DNA of 64,000 nt. Source: Pythium myriotylum. Taxonomy: Eukaryota > Oomycota > Peronosporomycetes > Pythiales > Pythiaceae. The notes under the pieces were generated by a model. It was not told the DNA's origin. It worked only from the letters and a program-made list of their open reading frames with translations, and ran no database searches. Shown piece after piece: positions 53,101 through 63,502 of this stretch. The DNA lies in the NCBI GenBank assembly GCA_023091665.1, contig JALJCQ010000026.1:992001-1056000 (forward strand), given 5' to 3'. A program made the position numbers and the translations under genes. Each line of letters starts with the position of its first letter. Within the stretch, counting starts at the first letter, position 1.

Positions 53101-55634
53101 TATCTAAAGCAGACGAGTCGACATTGACACATGAGGACGCCCCATCTACGTCCAAGTGGTGGGACGACGTGTGGGATCTCCTGCTGATTCTTCGGCACCT
53201 ATACCAACTACTCGGAAACAGCAAGAGCGTTCAGTTCGTGAACGGGTACATCAGCCTTCAAGTCCACCGTGCTCTATCGCAACCAGTACGTGTGATGACG
53301 AACTCACTTCCTCAATGGTCTTATCGGATAGTTGAGGAATATCCGTTTGTGCTGAGTTACGACACTCGCTTCGACTTCATGTATGCGACAACGAGTGGGG
53401 CACCACGCGCAATATCGTATCTATGCCGAACGTTGTGGAAAAAGGCTGCTTTTGCTGAAGAGCCAACACAGGCACCTCCTAGTGGACGAGAAAACTCACG
53501 ATCGTCTCGGCGATTAGCACGAGATCGCAATGGTGCGTCTTCGCGCAGCGCGACGAATGCATTAGCTAACTTATCGCGGATGGCAAAACTTCCACGCCTC
53601 AAGGTCCGTGTCGCTCGATCTCGCTTGCTCCAGTCGGCGATGAAGCTCTTTACTATGTATGGGGGCAAGAAGGCCATCATCGAGATCGAGTTCTTGGGAG
53701 AAGTTGGTACAGGGCTTGGGCCGACAACTGAGTTTTACACGCTAGTATGCCACGAGTTGCAGGCATCCCATTTGAAGCTATGGCGGAATGACATAGACGT
53801 TCCGACTGACGAAGCTGAGAGCGACGAAAACGCAAGCCCGGACGTCTCTGCAAAGAAGAAGAGCCAAGACTCGGACAAAGCCAAGAAACCAGGTCTACCA
53901 GTTCGTGGTTACCACCGAATCGCCGTTTACCATTGCCCTAGCTGCAAGCATCTAGACATTCCTCGATGCTCCATTCACGATTTACTGCTTACACATGAGA
54001 AATCTGGCTCGGACGACATAGATCAATCTTCACCAGATTCGATCCCACAGTGCGCAAAGTGTCTAGACTCTCGGGACTGGCACAGTGCATATACCTCCTG
54101 CAAGTCTTGCGAGGGATGCAAGGTGAACGAAGAAGCAGCCAGTGGCACACTGGCAGCTGCTGCTGCGTCTACCGACGATGATATCCAAGAAGGGGTCGAG
54201 GCAAAGTCGGCCGACAAAAAGAAGCAATGTGCTCTGCGTTGGTGGATCCTGAGCGAGGAGGAAGTGTTGTACCTGCACAAAGTCTATCCAAAAGATGTCG
54301 AGACCATCAAGCACCCAGTTCTCCAGTGCACGCACTGCGACACAGTCAACTTCCCGGGCACAGATGCAGGCATTGTCGTGTTGGATCATACCGGGGAGCG
54401 GATGGTGTCGCGCGCGGGTCGGCGCATGTACGAGCGCGACTACAGAGCTGTGACCAAGCACGTGTCGCCTCTGTGCGAGGGCACCCCGCTAAAGCAAATC
54501 GGCGTCGTGCTCACGCGTGACGTCGTGGAAACTCTAGTCGACTGTGCCAAGAAAAGCCCGGAGCTGCTGGATTCCGAGGTCGAGTCGTTGAGCTATATGA
54601 GCGAAGTCGCAGTGCAGGGTGAGATCGAGGTTGTGGATGCACCTCACGGTTTGTTCCCCAAGCCATACAAAGAGGCGAAGACGTCTGTGAAGGACAAGCT
54701 GCTGGTTCCAGATACTCTGACGTGGTTCAACTTTATGGGCCGGTTCGTTGCACAGGCGATTCTCGACGAGCGGCTTCTCAACCTGCCGCTGTCACGTGCA
54801 TTTTTGAGAGCCTTACGCGGCGAGGCATTGGTCGGGTCGGATGTCGACCTGGCTCAGTCGATCGGGTTCGTTCGGGAAGTGGATCCTGCCATCGCGCAGT
54901 CACTGTCGTATCTCCTGACACTAGCTGACGAAGCTGCGGCTGAGACAGACCCAAGTGTAGTGGAGACCAAAGCGAGTCTCGTGGAGTCGATGGGCTTGGC
55001 ATTCACGCTTGTAGGCGACGGCTCGATCGAGCTTCGAGATGGCGGCAAGAACGAGTCGGTGAGCCTCGAGAACCTGCGCGAGTACGTGCGACTGAACGTG
55101 TCGTTCCTCCTCCACGAGACCATCCATCGCCAAGTGGGTGCGTTCTACGAGGGCTTTGAGACGATCTCTGGCTGTGCAGACACGCGGCAGTTCCTGCGCA
55201 GCTTTGCACTCCACGAGCTCGAGTTCCTCTTTGCAGACAAGGGCCTCGAAGGCGACAGTATGTGGGGCCGCGACGGCAAGGAGCTGCGCGAGCACATGGT
55301 GTGCGACCACGGCTACTCGCCGCAGAGCCGCGCGATCCACGACCTCGTGGCCATTCTCTGCGAGCTCTCGCTCGAGGAGCAGCGGCTCTTTGTCAAGTTC
55401 GTCACGGGCGCCAACCGACTGCCGCTCGGCGGGCTCGCCAAACTCGAGCCCAAGCTCACGGTCGTGCGCAAGCTCGCGAGCGGCGACGACGGCGAGGCGA
55501 CGGACGCCGTGCTGCCGTCGGCGTCGACGTGCACCAACTACCTCAAGCTGCCCGAGTACTCGACGCGCGAGGCCATGCGCAGTCGGCTGCTCTACTGCAT
55601 CCACGAGGGTCAAGGCAGCTTCCATCTCTCGTGA
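50154..55634 (+). CDS. HECT E3 ubiquitin ligase, TRIP12/UFD4/UPL3 type (3 exons)
   Basis: Exons are 50154-50420, 50502-50612 and 50685-55634. Introns of 81 and 72 nt have GTACGT and GTAAGT donors and TGAC/CTGAC branch sites. The 1775-residue product has an N-terminal armadillo-like half (ALSSMFELFPTVAVPKAMAA and the repeats after it), acidic linkers (a DDHDEEDQDDEQEDENDD-type run near 835) and a HECT domain from about 1120: EVGTGLGPTTEFYTLVCHEL, GLFPKPYKEA, TWFNFMGRFVAQAILDERL, and the end STCTNYLKLPEYSTREAM, where Cys1742 is the thioester cysteine. The protein ends FHLS. It should ubiquitinate N-terminal-ubiquitin-fusion type and other substrates. A Cys-rich insertion of about 145 residues splits the HECT N-lobe. 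Confidence 0.95.
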
Positions 55635-56064
55635 GGAGCTCCTCGCGTCTCCAGAAACTGATAACGAGGCTCAACTTGAGATCATACAATACAGGGGACC
55701 AGGACCACCACACGAAAGATGCGTCTATCGCGGCGTCTAACCTCTGCCCCAAGTCGTGGTCTTTCCTTGAGTCTAAACAAAGAACAGAGAGCTTTGTGAT
55801 TGCGCCGGTGAGAGTCGGTTTACGGCAAAAAAAAGGAACATTTGGCGAGAACAACTTCCCATCATGTTGGACTTTACATGGGGCGCGTGGCCCCGCGACG
55901 GAGGCGGGCGCGGCGCATTCGATCTGCGGCGGCGCCTCCGTCGGAATAAATAGTGTCCCTACTGCTACGGTCGAGATGGTTGCCCCCTAGTGGTCGGTCG
56001 GTCGGAGAGTCCTAGGCCGGCGCGCGACTCTCCATTGGTCGCGCGCGGCGGAAGCAGCGCGAGC
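55635..56064. other. Convergent intergenic DNA
   Basis: 430 bp between two genes that end toward each other. It should hold both 3' ends. No other feature is supported. Confidence 0.45.
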
Positions 56065-56523
56065 TCAGTCGAACTGGCGCATGCGCGAGAGGTCTTCCAT
56101 CGAGTACCAGACGCGGCGCTTGTAGTCGGCGTCGAAGCTCGAGCGCGCCGGGATGGTCACGACCGAGACGTCGTCGTCGAACGAGATGCGGCGCGAGTGG
56201 CTGCACCGCCGGCGGCGGCGCGGGACGTCCTCGTCGTCGTCGTCCGAGTCCGAGTCCGAGTCGTCATCGAGCATGGCGAAGAACGGGTCGTTCTCGTCCC
56301 AGCTCGGGAGCGTGCTGCGGCTCGAGTAGTTGGACTCGTTGCTGCCGATGCGCTTGCGGCCCTTGGTCACGAGCGCCGGGCCGTGGTAGGACGAGCCCTT
56401 GGCGCCGCGCATGGCGATCTCCATCCAGTCGTCGTCGCTGTGCATGGCCGAGGACGAGCTGTAGGCGCTCTCGTGGCGAAAGTACTCGCTCGAGCTCACG
56501 ATGCTCTTGGTGCGTGGGCGCAT
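56065..56523 (-). CDS. Small acidic protein with RISF...RRVWYS motif, stramenopile type
   Basis: A 152-residue protein starting MRPRTKSIVSSSEYF. It has a Ser-rich N-terminus, FFAMLDDDSDSDSDDDDED, an Arg cluster, then RRISFDDDVSVVTIPARSS and DYKRRVWYSMEDLSRMR at the C-terminus. The pair of motifs (basic-x-Ser/Val-x-Phe with an acidic strand, then Ile-Pro-x-Arg and a W-Y-S block) recurs at the ends of many stramenopile proteins, by my recollection. The first part also looks like an RVxF docking site for protein phosphatase 1, with a layout loosely like PPP1R15. This is inference; no function is established here. Confidence 0.65.
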   Translation of the reverse strand: MRPRTKSIVSSSEYFRHESAYSSSSAMHSDDDWMEIAMRGAKGSSYHGPALVTKGRKRIGSNESNYSSRSTLPSWDENDPFFAMLDDDSDSDSDDDDEDVPRRRRRCSHSRRISFDDDVSVVTIPARSSFDADYKRRVWYSMEDLSRMRQFD

Positions 56524-58927
56524 GGTGGTCGATCTGCTGAGCAGCTCACGAGGACGAGGAAGGCAAATGGTGGCGGAGTGGGGCAGGCAGATGAGCTGCT
56601 CACTCGCGGTCGTTTCAGCAAATGACCCGACGGGAGAAGGGCTCGGCGTTGGAGACGGCGACCAGTGCTTGAGTTGTCACATCGCCGCCGTGATGCTACA
56701 ACAGAGACCATCACTCTGCACGCCAACCAGCTGGCGAGGGCTAGGGCGCGCCGCCCATTAACATAGCCGGGCGCGGAATCATGTGAAATGGAAGGCGGGC
56801 GAAGCTGCGCGTCGTCGCGTTGCAACGCGCGAGTCACTGCACGTGGCGAGAGGAAGACAACGCTACGACCCGAAGCGGACGAAGAAAGGGCGGCACGAGG
56901 GGAAGGGGAGCTGGAGGCGGCCTTTACGAAGAACCCTAGCCCTCTCTTTCACAAATCGAAAGACCGCGCTGGCTAGTGGCACAACCCCACAGTCAGGGCT
57001 CAAGGGAATGCGACGCCTGGTGGTCAGCACGAGCCTTCGAAATTTCGCGTGTAGCCAACGAAGAGGGAAGCGATGATTTAAAAGATGCGGACGTCCTGGA
57101 TGTGGTCAACTTCTCTGTATTTCAAAAACAAGAGGTCCAGGAAAAACACGTGGATATGGACCAAGTCAACATGAACCTGCGGCGTCGACTCCGGAAACTT
57201 GAACCGTACAGTGGCTGTGTGTTCAGACCGGATCGGGGCTAGGGGTTACCACCCGCCTCTGTTACCGCCATCTCATATTTTTAGTTCAGAAAAAGCGGAA
57301 TCATGTTCCCGTCCTCATGGAGAAATCTTCGTTCACTTCTCGGCAGACTTTGGTCCCCAACGTTGGCGCCGCTGGGTTAATAGATTGGAAGCCACCACCG
57401 CCACGTTTCTAGTGTCCATGAAGCCGTCAAGTGAGTTTTTTCGTGGACGTCTAACCCAGAAGAAGACTCGCGAGAGTTCAGAGGGCGTATCTTTCCATCG
57501 ATAGCACATGGAAATGGGGCGCGTCGTCGGTTTCGATGGGATCTCGACCTTCTGAAGCATCGCCCCCGCGACCCCACACGGTTTTATTTCCACGGTTTTG
57601 TTGGATTTCTTGTGTTGGTTCTCCACCAGTTGGAGACGCGAATTGACGGGACGATGCAATCCCAACATTACCAACAAAACCACCAATCAACCTCCAGCGC
57701 TTCCAACTCAGCAGACCGCACGACTGCTTCTATACAGCACCCAAAGACGACCGCGAGGGTCGCTCGCAGACATCTTGCGTGGGCGTGTTGGGAAGTTGGG
57801 AATCCAACAGTCTTCCCGAACAAGTGACGCCACTCGTCTCGATCGCCTTCGATTTTTCCCGCTAAGACTCTTGCTTATTCACAAAAACCAAGCGCCACGG
57901 CGCCAACGCTGGGATCCAACTCGTTGGCGCCCATCCCCTTCTGCTCGGGCGCCATCTGGTGCGCATCGTCTCTGCGAGATCCACTTTCGTTGGCGTGGTC
58001 GCGAAGAGCTCCGCGCCAATCAAGATGTGGGGGCACGCCACTTCACCCTGTTTTCGAAATGCGAGCTTCCACCGTACCCTCTTTTGCCACTGTAGCTCCT
58101 CATGCTGGCTTGAAACGCCTCGCATGGGACAGACCCCCCCCCCCCCCCTCGCGTGGTAAGCGCCCGCCGCGCTTCGTTCTCGTGTCTCTGCCGCCGTCGG
58201 CGTCCTCTGCTTCGACATGGAGACGACGCGCCTCGAGGCGTCGGGTCTCTGTGTCTGTTGCTCCAGTCCGGTGTGGACGGACGACGCGACATGTGGGAGC
58301 GATGCTTAGTATCGCGCGGTCGTTCGGTGGCGCGCTTCGATTGGAAGCGGGAGAGAGAGAGAGAGAGAAGCTTCTACTCACGAACACAAGAAGGGGCTCG
58401 CCGTGTTGAGTCGACCGCCGTCTTGATGACCCAATGAACCGAGGCCCGCCCCTCGCGCTTGTCCACGCCCGCGGTGACACTCCCTTCCCCGTATGTCGCC
58501 GCGCGTGACTCGTGGCCTCGCCCCAAGAGAGAGAGAGACGGTAGAGGCTGGCGAGTCACGACGCGACATACACCGCCCGTCCATCGCAAGTAACCGGACC
58601 GCTGAATTCGAAAGCCACCAAGCAACGCTGCCTCTATGGACGGTCAGCGGTCCAACGGCTCGACGCGTTCGTCTACTCACTGGACAGGAACGAGAGATAA
58701 GTCGGCAAGAGGGCCTCTCTCTCTATGCCATTCCACACAAGAAACCGCCGACCACAAGCAGCGCAACATGTGTATCGCCCAGTACGAGTCTTTCGTCCAT
58801 TGACTTATGGACGCCAGCCGACCGCGTCGGCCTGTCGCCACGATGTGAGAATGGACCTGGAGGCTTTCCTCGGTTGATGCGCGCGGGCATCCCCAGCCAG
58901 CCACGCGGTCGCCTGTCGCTGGATACT
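56524..58927. other. Gene-poor 2.4 kb region
   Basis: No coding region is supported on either strand. It contains a poly-C tract (58134-58148), GA-rich microsatellites near 58350-58367 and 58529-58540, and several AACGTTGGCGCC-like pieces (about 57358 and 57902). It must include the promoter of the small acidic gene to the left. Confidence 0.45.
58134..58148 (+). repeat. Poly-C tract (C15)
   Basis: Fifteen C in a row preceded by GACAGA, the same ACAGA context as the tract at 41253. Confidence 0.85.
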
Positions 58928-59604
58928 CTATGCATTGTCCGAGTCCGTAGCTCTCGGCGAGAAGCAATCTTGGGCCCGCGACAACATCGTGACCAGCTCG
59001 GGGCGATATGCGAGAAGATCGCGGGCAGCAGAGAAGCTCACCTTGAAGGATGCAAAGCCACGTGAGTGTCGCCCGTCGGTCGTCACGGTGCGGGAAACAA
59101 AGTATCTTTCTTGCCACGTACCCACTGCCGCTGGCGGCTCTGCTCCGCCCAGACGTCGTATTGCTGCGCGGGCGTTAGCAGGAAGCCGTAAAGCCGACAG
59201 CGCGCGCCTTTGCTTGTCGCAAACTCGCACTCGCCGAGCGATTGCGCGATTGCGCCGGCGACGCCAGCCTCTTCCTCGGCCTCGCGGAGCGCGCACTGAT
59301 CGAGTGTCTCATCCTCTTCCCAGCCGCCCTTGGGGAGGATCCACGCGCCGGGGTGCTTGGAGCTGGAGATGAGCAAGACCTCGCGCTCCTGTCGCACGAT
59401 CACGCTGCAGGCCAGCAGGCGGCAGGCGCCGTCGTAGCGCTGCGTGTCGCGGCCGACGCGCGACTGCAGCAGCGGACTCACCATGCCGGCGCCGCCTGCT
59501 GGCGGGTGATGGCTGCCGCGCGGGGTTGTCATATTGACAGTGCGCTCGTAGCCGTTGGGCGGCGCATTTGTCCCAGCGTCTGCGACGTGTGAGCCGTTTA
59601 GCAC
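58928..59604 (-). CDS. Nudix hydrolase, diphosphoinositol-polyphosphate phosphohydrolase-like (2 exons)
   Basis: Exon 1 (59604-59122) and exon 2 (59041-58928) are separated by an 80-nt intron with GTACGT donor and TTCAAG acceptor, giving a 198-residue protein. The Nudix box GGWEEDETLDQC followed by ALREAEEEAGV fits GX5EX7REUXEEXGU fully. Upstream lies KHPGAWILPKGG. Across the junction RQRQWVSFSAARDLLAYRPE fits the C-terminal helix of DIPP enzymes (R.W....A..LL..RPE), which supports the splice. DIPPs cleave inositol pyrophosphates and diadenosine polyphosphates. Without the splice the protein would end within 11 residues of the intron start. It is divergent from PIG-A. Confidence 0.9.
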
Positions 59605-59740
59605 CGAGAAACTGATGGGCGCCTTGCAAGTTAAATCGATTTGTAGCCAATCAAATTGAAGCTAGAATGGTTTGGATTCGTTTCAAGCTTGAATCTAGTT
59701 TCGCAGGGCCGCTGGATCTCCCTTGCGCTTGCTGATCGAC
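59605..59740. promoter_or_regulatory. 136-bp bidirectional promoter with CCAAT box
   Basis: The Nudix and PIG-A start codons face away from each other across only 136 bp. AGCCAATCAAATTG at about 59645-59658 contains a CCAAT element on the plus strand. The whole spacer is AT-rich compared with both genes. Confidence 0.55.
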
Positions 59741-61282
59741 ATGACACGATCCACGAAGAGGCCACCTCGAAGCGCGACCCTTCGTGACGCCCACGAGGCC
59801 CCCCCTCAGCCCAACCCACGCGGAACGCCAAGTCAAGATGCCGATGCATCGACCCACGAAGCCCCGGCGTTGGCGGCGGCCGCGTCGCCGCGCTACCGCA
59901 TCGCAATGTGCTGCGACTTCTTCTACCCTCGTCTAGGCGGCGTCGAGATGCACATCTGGTCGCTCGCGCAGTGCTTGCTGCGCTTGGGCCACAAGGTGAT
60001 CGTGCTCACGCACGCCATCGAAGAGTCGCCGCACCTGCCGCCGTCGAGAGCCGGCAAGCGCGAGCTGCCCAAGCAGCGCGTCGGCGTGCGGTGGATGACC
60101 AACGGGCTCAAGGTCTACTACCTGCCGATCACGCCGATCGTGGACAACGTCACGTACCCGACGTTTGTCACGAGCTTTGCGCTCTTCCGATCCATCATCC
60201 TGCGCGAGCGCATCGACATCGTCCACGGCCACCAGGCCACGTCGACGTTCATGCACGAGTGCCTCATCCAGGCCAAGACCATGGGCCAGCTCAAGACCGT
60301 GTACACGGACCACTCGCTCTTCGGGTTCGCGGACGCCGCGAGCGTGCACCTCAACAAGGTCATGAAGTTCTCGCTCTCGACGATCGACCACGCCATCTGT
60401 GTCTCGCACACGTGCAAAGAGAACCTCGTCCTTCGAGCGTCCATCAGCCCCGACATCGTGTCGACCATCCCGAACGCCGTCGACGCGTCCAAGTTCACGC
60501 CGCCGACCGCCGCAGAAGTGCGAGCCAACGAACCGAAGACCAAAGGACGCATCAACGTGGTCATCATCTCGCGACTCGTGTATCGCAAGGGCATCGATCT
60601 CGTCGGCCGGGCGATCCAGATCGTCTGTGACGCGTGTCCGCAAGTCCACTTCATTGTCGGCGGCGATGGGCCCAAGCGACTCATGCTTGAGGAAATGCGA
60701 GAGAAGCACCGCCTCCACGACCGCGTCCATCTCTACGGTGCGGTGCCTCACTCCAACGTCCGGAACGTGCTCTGCGATGGCCACATCTTCGTCAACAGCT
60801 CACTCACCGAGTCGTTCTGTATCGCGATCCTCGAGGCTGCTGCATGCGGCCTTTTCATCGTGAGCACTCGTGTTGGCGGCGTGCCCGAGGTGCTGCCGCC
60901 CGACATGATCAAGTTCGCCGAGGAGACGACCCCGGAGGCCCTCGCTCAGGCCATCATCGACGCGCTCCCGTTGGTTGAGACAGTCGATCGCCAGCAGTTC
61001 CACGACCGCGTCGCGCGCATGTACAACTGGGAAGACGTCGCCAAGCGGACGGTGTTGGTGTACGACAAGGTCATGGCACGGCCTCGCATGTCGCTCCTGC
61101 AACGGCTTCAACTGTACTACGGTATCGGCCCCATTGCCGGCGCGCTGGCGTGCGTCATCGCGGCAGTTCTCCACTTGTATCTCTGTCTACTAGAGATGTG
61201 GCGACCAGAGGACGAGATCGAAGAAGCGGTCGAGTGGAAGCGGCAGGAACTTAAGGTGATAGAAAACGAGGAAGCCACTTAA
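59741..61282 (+). CDS. PIGA: PIG-A-like GPI N-acetylglucosaminyltransferase subunit (GT4)
   Basis: 513 residues from ATG 59741; the frame is open slightly upstream without an ATG. After a 55-residue variable N-terminus comes RIAMCCDFFYPRLGGVEMHI, the PIG-A/Gpi3 hallmark, then LGHKVIVLTHA, RERIDIVHGHQATSTFMHE, the PNAVDASKF turn and SLTESFCIAILEAAACG with the EX7E motif of GT4 enzymes. A membrane span near the C-terminus (GPIAGALACVIAAVLHLYLC) anchors it to the ER with its catalytic side in the cytosol, as in human PIG-A. It transfers GlcNAc from UDP-GlcNAc to phosphatidylinositol, the first GPI-anchor step, together with partners not found in this window. Confidence 0.96.
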   Translation: MTRSTKRPPRSATLRDAHEAPPQPNPRGTPSQDADASTHEAPALAAAASPRYRIAMCCDFFYPRLGGVEMHIWSLAQCLLRLGHKVIVLTHAIEESPHLPPSRAGKRELPKQRVGVRWMTNGLKVYYLPITPIVDNVTYPTFVTSFALFRSIILRERIDIVHGHQATSTFMHECLIQAKTMGQLKTVYTDHSLFGFADAASVHLNKVMKFSLSTIDHAICVSHTCKENLVLRASISPDIVSTIPNAVDASKFTPPTAAEVRANEPKTKGRINVVIISRLVYRKGIDLVGRAIQIVCDACPQVHFIVGGDGPKRLMLEEMREKHRLHDRVHLYGAVPHSNVRNVLCDGHIFVNSSLTESFCIAILEAAACGLFIVSTRVGGVPEVLPPDMIKFAEETTPEALAQAIIDALPLVETVDRQQFHDRVARMYNWEDVAKRTVLVYDKVMARPRMSLLQRLQLYYGIGPIAGALACVIAAVLHLYLCLLEMWRPEDEIEEAVEWKRQELKVIENEEAT

Positions 61283-61415
61283 GTAGTCGTCAATCTTGAG
61301 TCTCCATTCAATTCGTTACATGCACGGGGTCAAGCCAACAAGGCTTGATGTCTTCTTTGCAGAAGATCTCTTATATTGGGAGCCCAGAGAGACGTTGCAC
61401 AGGCAGACTCGGATC

Positions 61416-62138
61416 TCAGTGCGCGAGCTCTCGCGGCAGCCCCGCGCGCTCCAACTCGTTCTCGACTGCTTCCACGGCCACTCCGGCGCGCAGCATCGCA
61501 AAGAAACGACGCAAGGGCCCGTGGTCCCGCAGCGGCGTGGGATCTTTCATCGCCGCGATCTTCTCGGCGTCGCTTGGCACTGTGAGGAACAAGTTGGTCC
61601 ACGGGGACTCGGTCGTCGCCAGCGAGGCACGCAGCGCGCTCCGCTGCTGCACGGCGCCTTCAGGCACGCCCACGCGCTCCATCTTGGCCGCGGTCTCGTC
61701 TCGCTCGGTCGTCAGCGAGACGCCCACCGGAGGCGAGCGCTGCGCGAGCGTCGCGTGGAGACGCGCGAGCGTCTGCTCGTACGCGCGCGTGCTGAGCGAG
61801 CGCGCCTGGATGGCCATCTCGACGGCGCCTTGCGGCACGCCGACCAGCAGCATGCGCAGACTCGTCTCGTAGACGCGCGTGTCGACTTGCGGGAGCTGCT
61901 CGCTCGCCTTTCTCTCGAGCTCCTCGGCCGCGGCGACCGGCGCGTCGGCGCCGAGCGCGAGCACGCGTTCGTCGACGCCGCGCGCGCGCATGAGCTGGCA
62001 GACGGCGCGCTCCGAGAGCCCCGCGCGCAGCATGCGGAAGAAGCGGCCGAAGCGGCGGCTGGCGAGCAGCGTCGGCGCAGACGACGCCATGGAGCGGGCG
62101 AGATCCGGTGTCGCCGAGAGATCGGGGGGCACTGGCAT
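61416..62138 (-). CDS. Protein with four MLxxGVxxxAV short repeats, unknown function
   Basis: A 240-residue protein starting MPVPPDLSATPDLARS. Four related units are spaced along it: FFRMLRAGLSERAVCQLMRA, SLRMLLVGVPQGAVEMAIQA, KMERVGVPEGAVQQRSALRA and FFAMLRAGVAVEAVENELER. The same kind of unit (Met-Leu-x-x-Gly-Val-Pro-x-x-x-Val/Ala-x-x-x-Met) occurs in stramenopile scaffold proteins and in the WASH-complex CCDC53-like family; whether that means actin regulation is only a guess. The rest is Ala/Arg-rich and helical. No membrane segment or catalytic motif is visible. It is convergent with PIG-A, the stops 133 bp apart. Confidence 0.65.
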   Translation of the reverse strand: MPVPPDLSATPDLARSMASSAPTLLASRRFGRFFRMLRAGLSERAVCQLMRARGVDERVLALGADAPVAAAEELERKASEQLPQVDTRVYETSLRMLLVGVPQGAVEMAIQARSLSTRAYEQTLARLHATLAQRSPPVGVSLTTERDETAAKMERVGVPEGAVQQRSALRASLATTESPWTNLFLTVPSDAEKIAAMKDPTPLRDHGPLRRFFAMLRAGVAVEAVENELERAGLPRELAH

Positions 62139-63502
62139 TGACGAAGGGACAGTCGTCTATTACGGTAAAGCGCGGGTGTCCCTTCAGGCGTTACGGTAAC
62201 TGGAGAGATGGAGGGAGCCGCCGAGCAGATACAGATGCAGATGCATATGCAGAGAGAGCAAGTCGCGGCGCGTGACAACCGGACGCGCTGCGAACACCCG
62301 CGCGGTTCAGAATTGCAGAAGCGTTTCGCGCCGCCCTTTCCCTCGAGGCATCCAGCCACGCCGTGCCTGGGCCCTGGGAACGCGAGCGAGGGAGAAAGGC
62401 CCGGCAGCTGGCCCCTCGCACTGACATCCTGGGCTCGCTTGGTCGCTCGGCACGAAAGAATCATGCGTCATCCGACGAGGACACAACGCGCATCTCACGG
62501 GATGTGCAGGTTCGTGCCCTCGGACCATCTGCAGCGCGTCGACAGTGTCGGCTCGAAGGAAAAACCGTCTCGAGGCGAATGGCATCCAGGCGCTTCTGCT
62601 CGTTGCGCGATTGCCGATCCCAACCATGACAACACCACCAAAAAGGGCACTTTTCGTCGACACGAGGGATATTTTTTCGTCTGCACCGGACGCATGTGCT
62701 TGCAGCCGACACGATCGTCAGTTGCGGCGGTCTTGAACGCGCGAGTGCATCTTGCCGGATGGCGTTCAAGTCGAGAGTTAGCCGGGAGTGGCCGTCACGC
62801 GAACGAAGCGAATGAGTACGTGCCGACGATCGTGATCTAGTTGCCGCTTTCAAGACCGATCCTGGCGTGATTATAATGCGAACGAAGCGAGGAGTGCGTG
62901 CCGACGATCGCGATCTTTGTATCTTGTTTGATTTGCGTCCAGTTGGCACCAACAAAGGATCGCTCTTAATAGCACCGCCAGCGATCCATAACGCGAACGA
63001 AGCAAAGGAGTGCGTGCCGACGATCGCGATCTTGGTACGGCTTTCAAGACCGATCCTGGCGTGGTTATAACGCGAACGAAGAATTTAGTGCGTGTTGACG
63101 ACCGCGATCTTGAACCCGACGGTCGTCACTTTGTGCGGAAATGCCGGGATCGATTGCTGCGTGTGACAAGCTTGCAAGTTCGGAGAAGGTGGGATTGACT
63201 AGCATGAAGAGCAGGTTTCTGTAGAGGCGTGGAACTCGCCCACATCGATCGTCAGTGCCTTGGGTGGGATTCGGAGGGAAGAACCAGCTTTCTATGCTCA
63301 CCAAGATTTCGGGTCTACGATGTTGCCTACTGCCTGTGCGTGCGAATGACTCTGACGAAGAGTGGATTACACTTGCGTTTGATTACCATGCTCTGGAGAC
63401 GAGAGAGTAGCAAACACAAGAGATCTCCCAGCGTGACTTTGAGCGGAATGTACCTGTTGTATTGGAAAGACTTCACGGAGATATTAGGACAACGGGCTCA
63501 GG
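62139..63502. other. Intergenic DNA with composite repeat
   Basis: 1.36 kb without a supported gene. Several short frames cover the repeat array at 62797-63112 but look derived from it. The first 100 bases should be the promoter of the repeat-protein gene to the left. Confidence 0.5.
62797..63112 (+). repeat. Composite repeat: four copies of a 42-bp unit and two of a 31-bp unit
   Basis: Unit A (ACGCGAACGAAGC.. to GACGATCGCGATCT) occurs at about 62797, 62877, 62991 and 63071. Unit B (CTTTCAAGACCGATCCTGGC.. TTATAA) occurs at 62847-62876 and 63041-63070. Copies 1 to 2 and 3 to 4 are 80 and 80 bp apart, and 2 to 3 is 114 bp. So an A-B pair of 80 bp has itself been duplicated, with an unrelated 34-bp stretch in the middle. 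Confidence 0.85.

Noticed and set aside
55990..56625. Plus-strand frame of 211 codons rich in Val/Ala/Arg
   Set aside because: Antisense to the small acidic protein, whose minus-strand motifs are recognisable. The plus frame has none.
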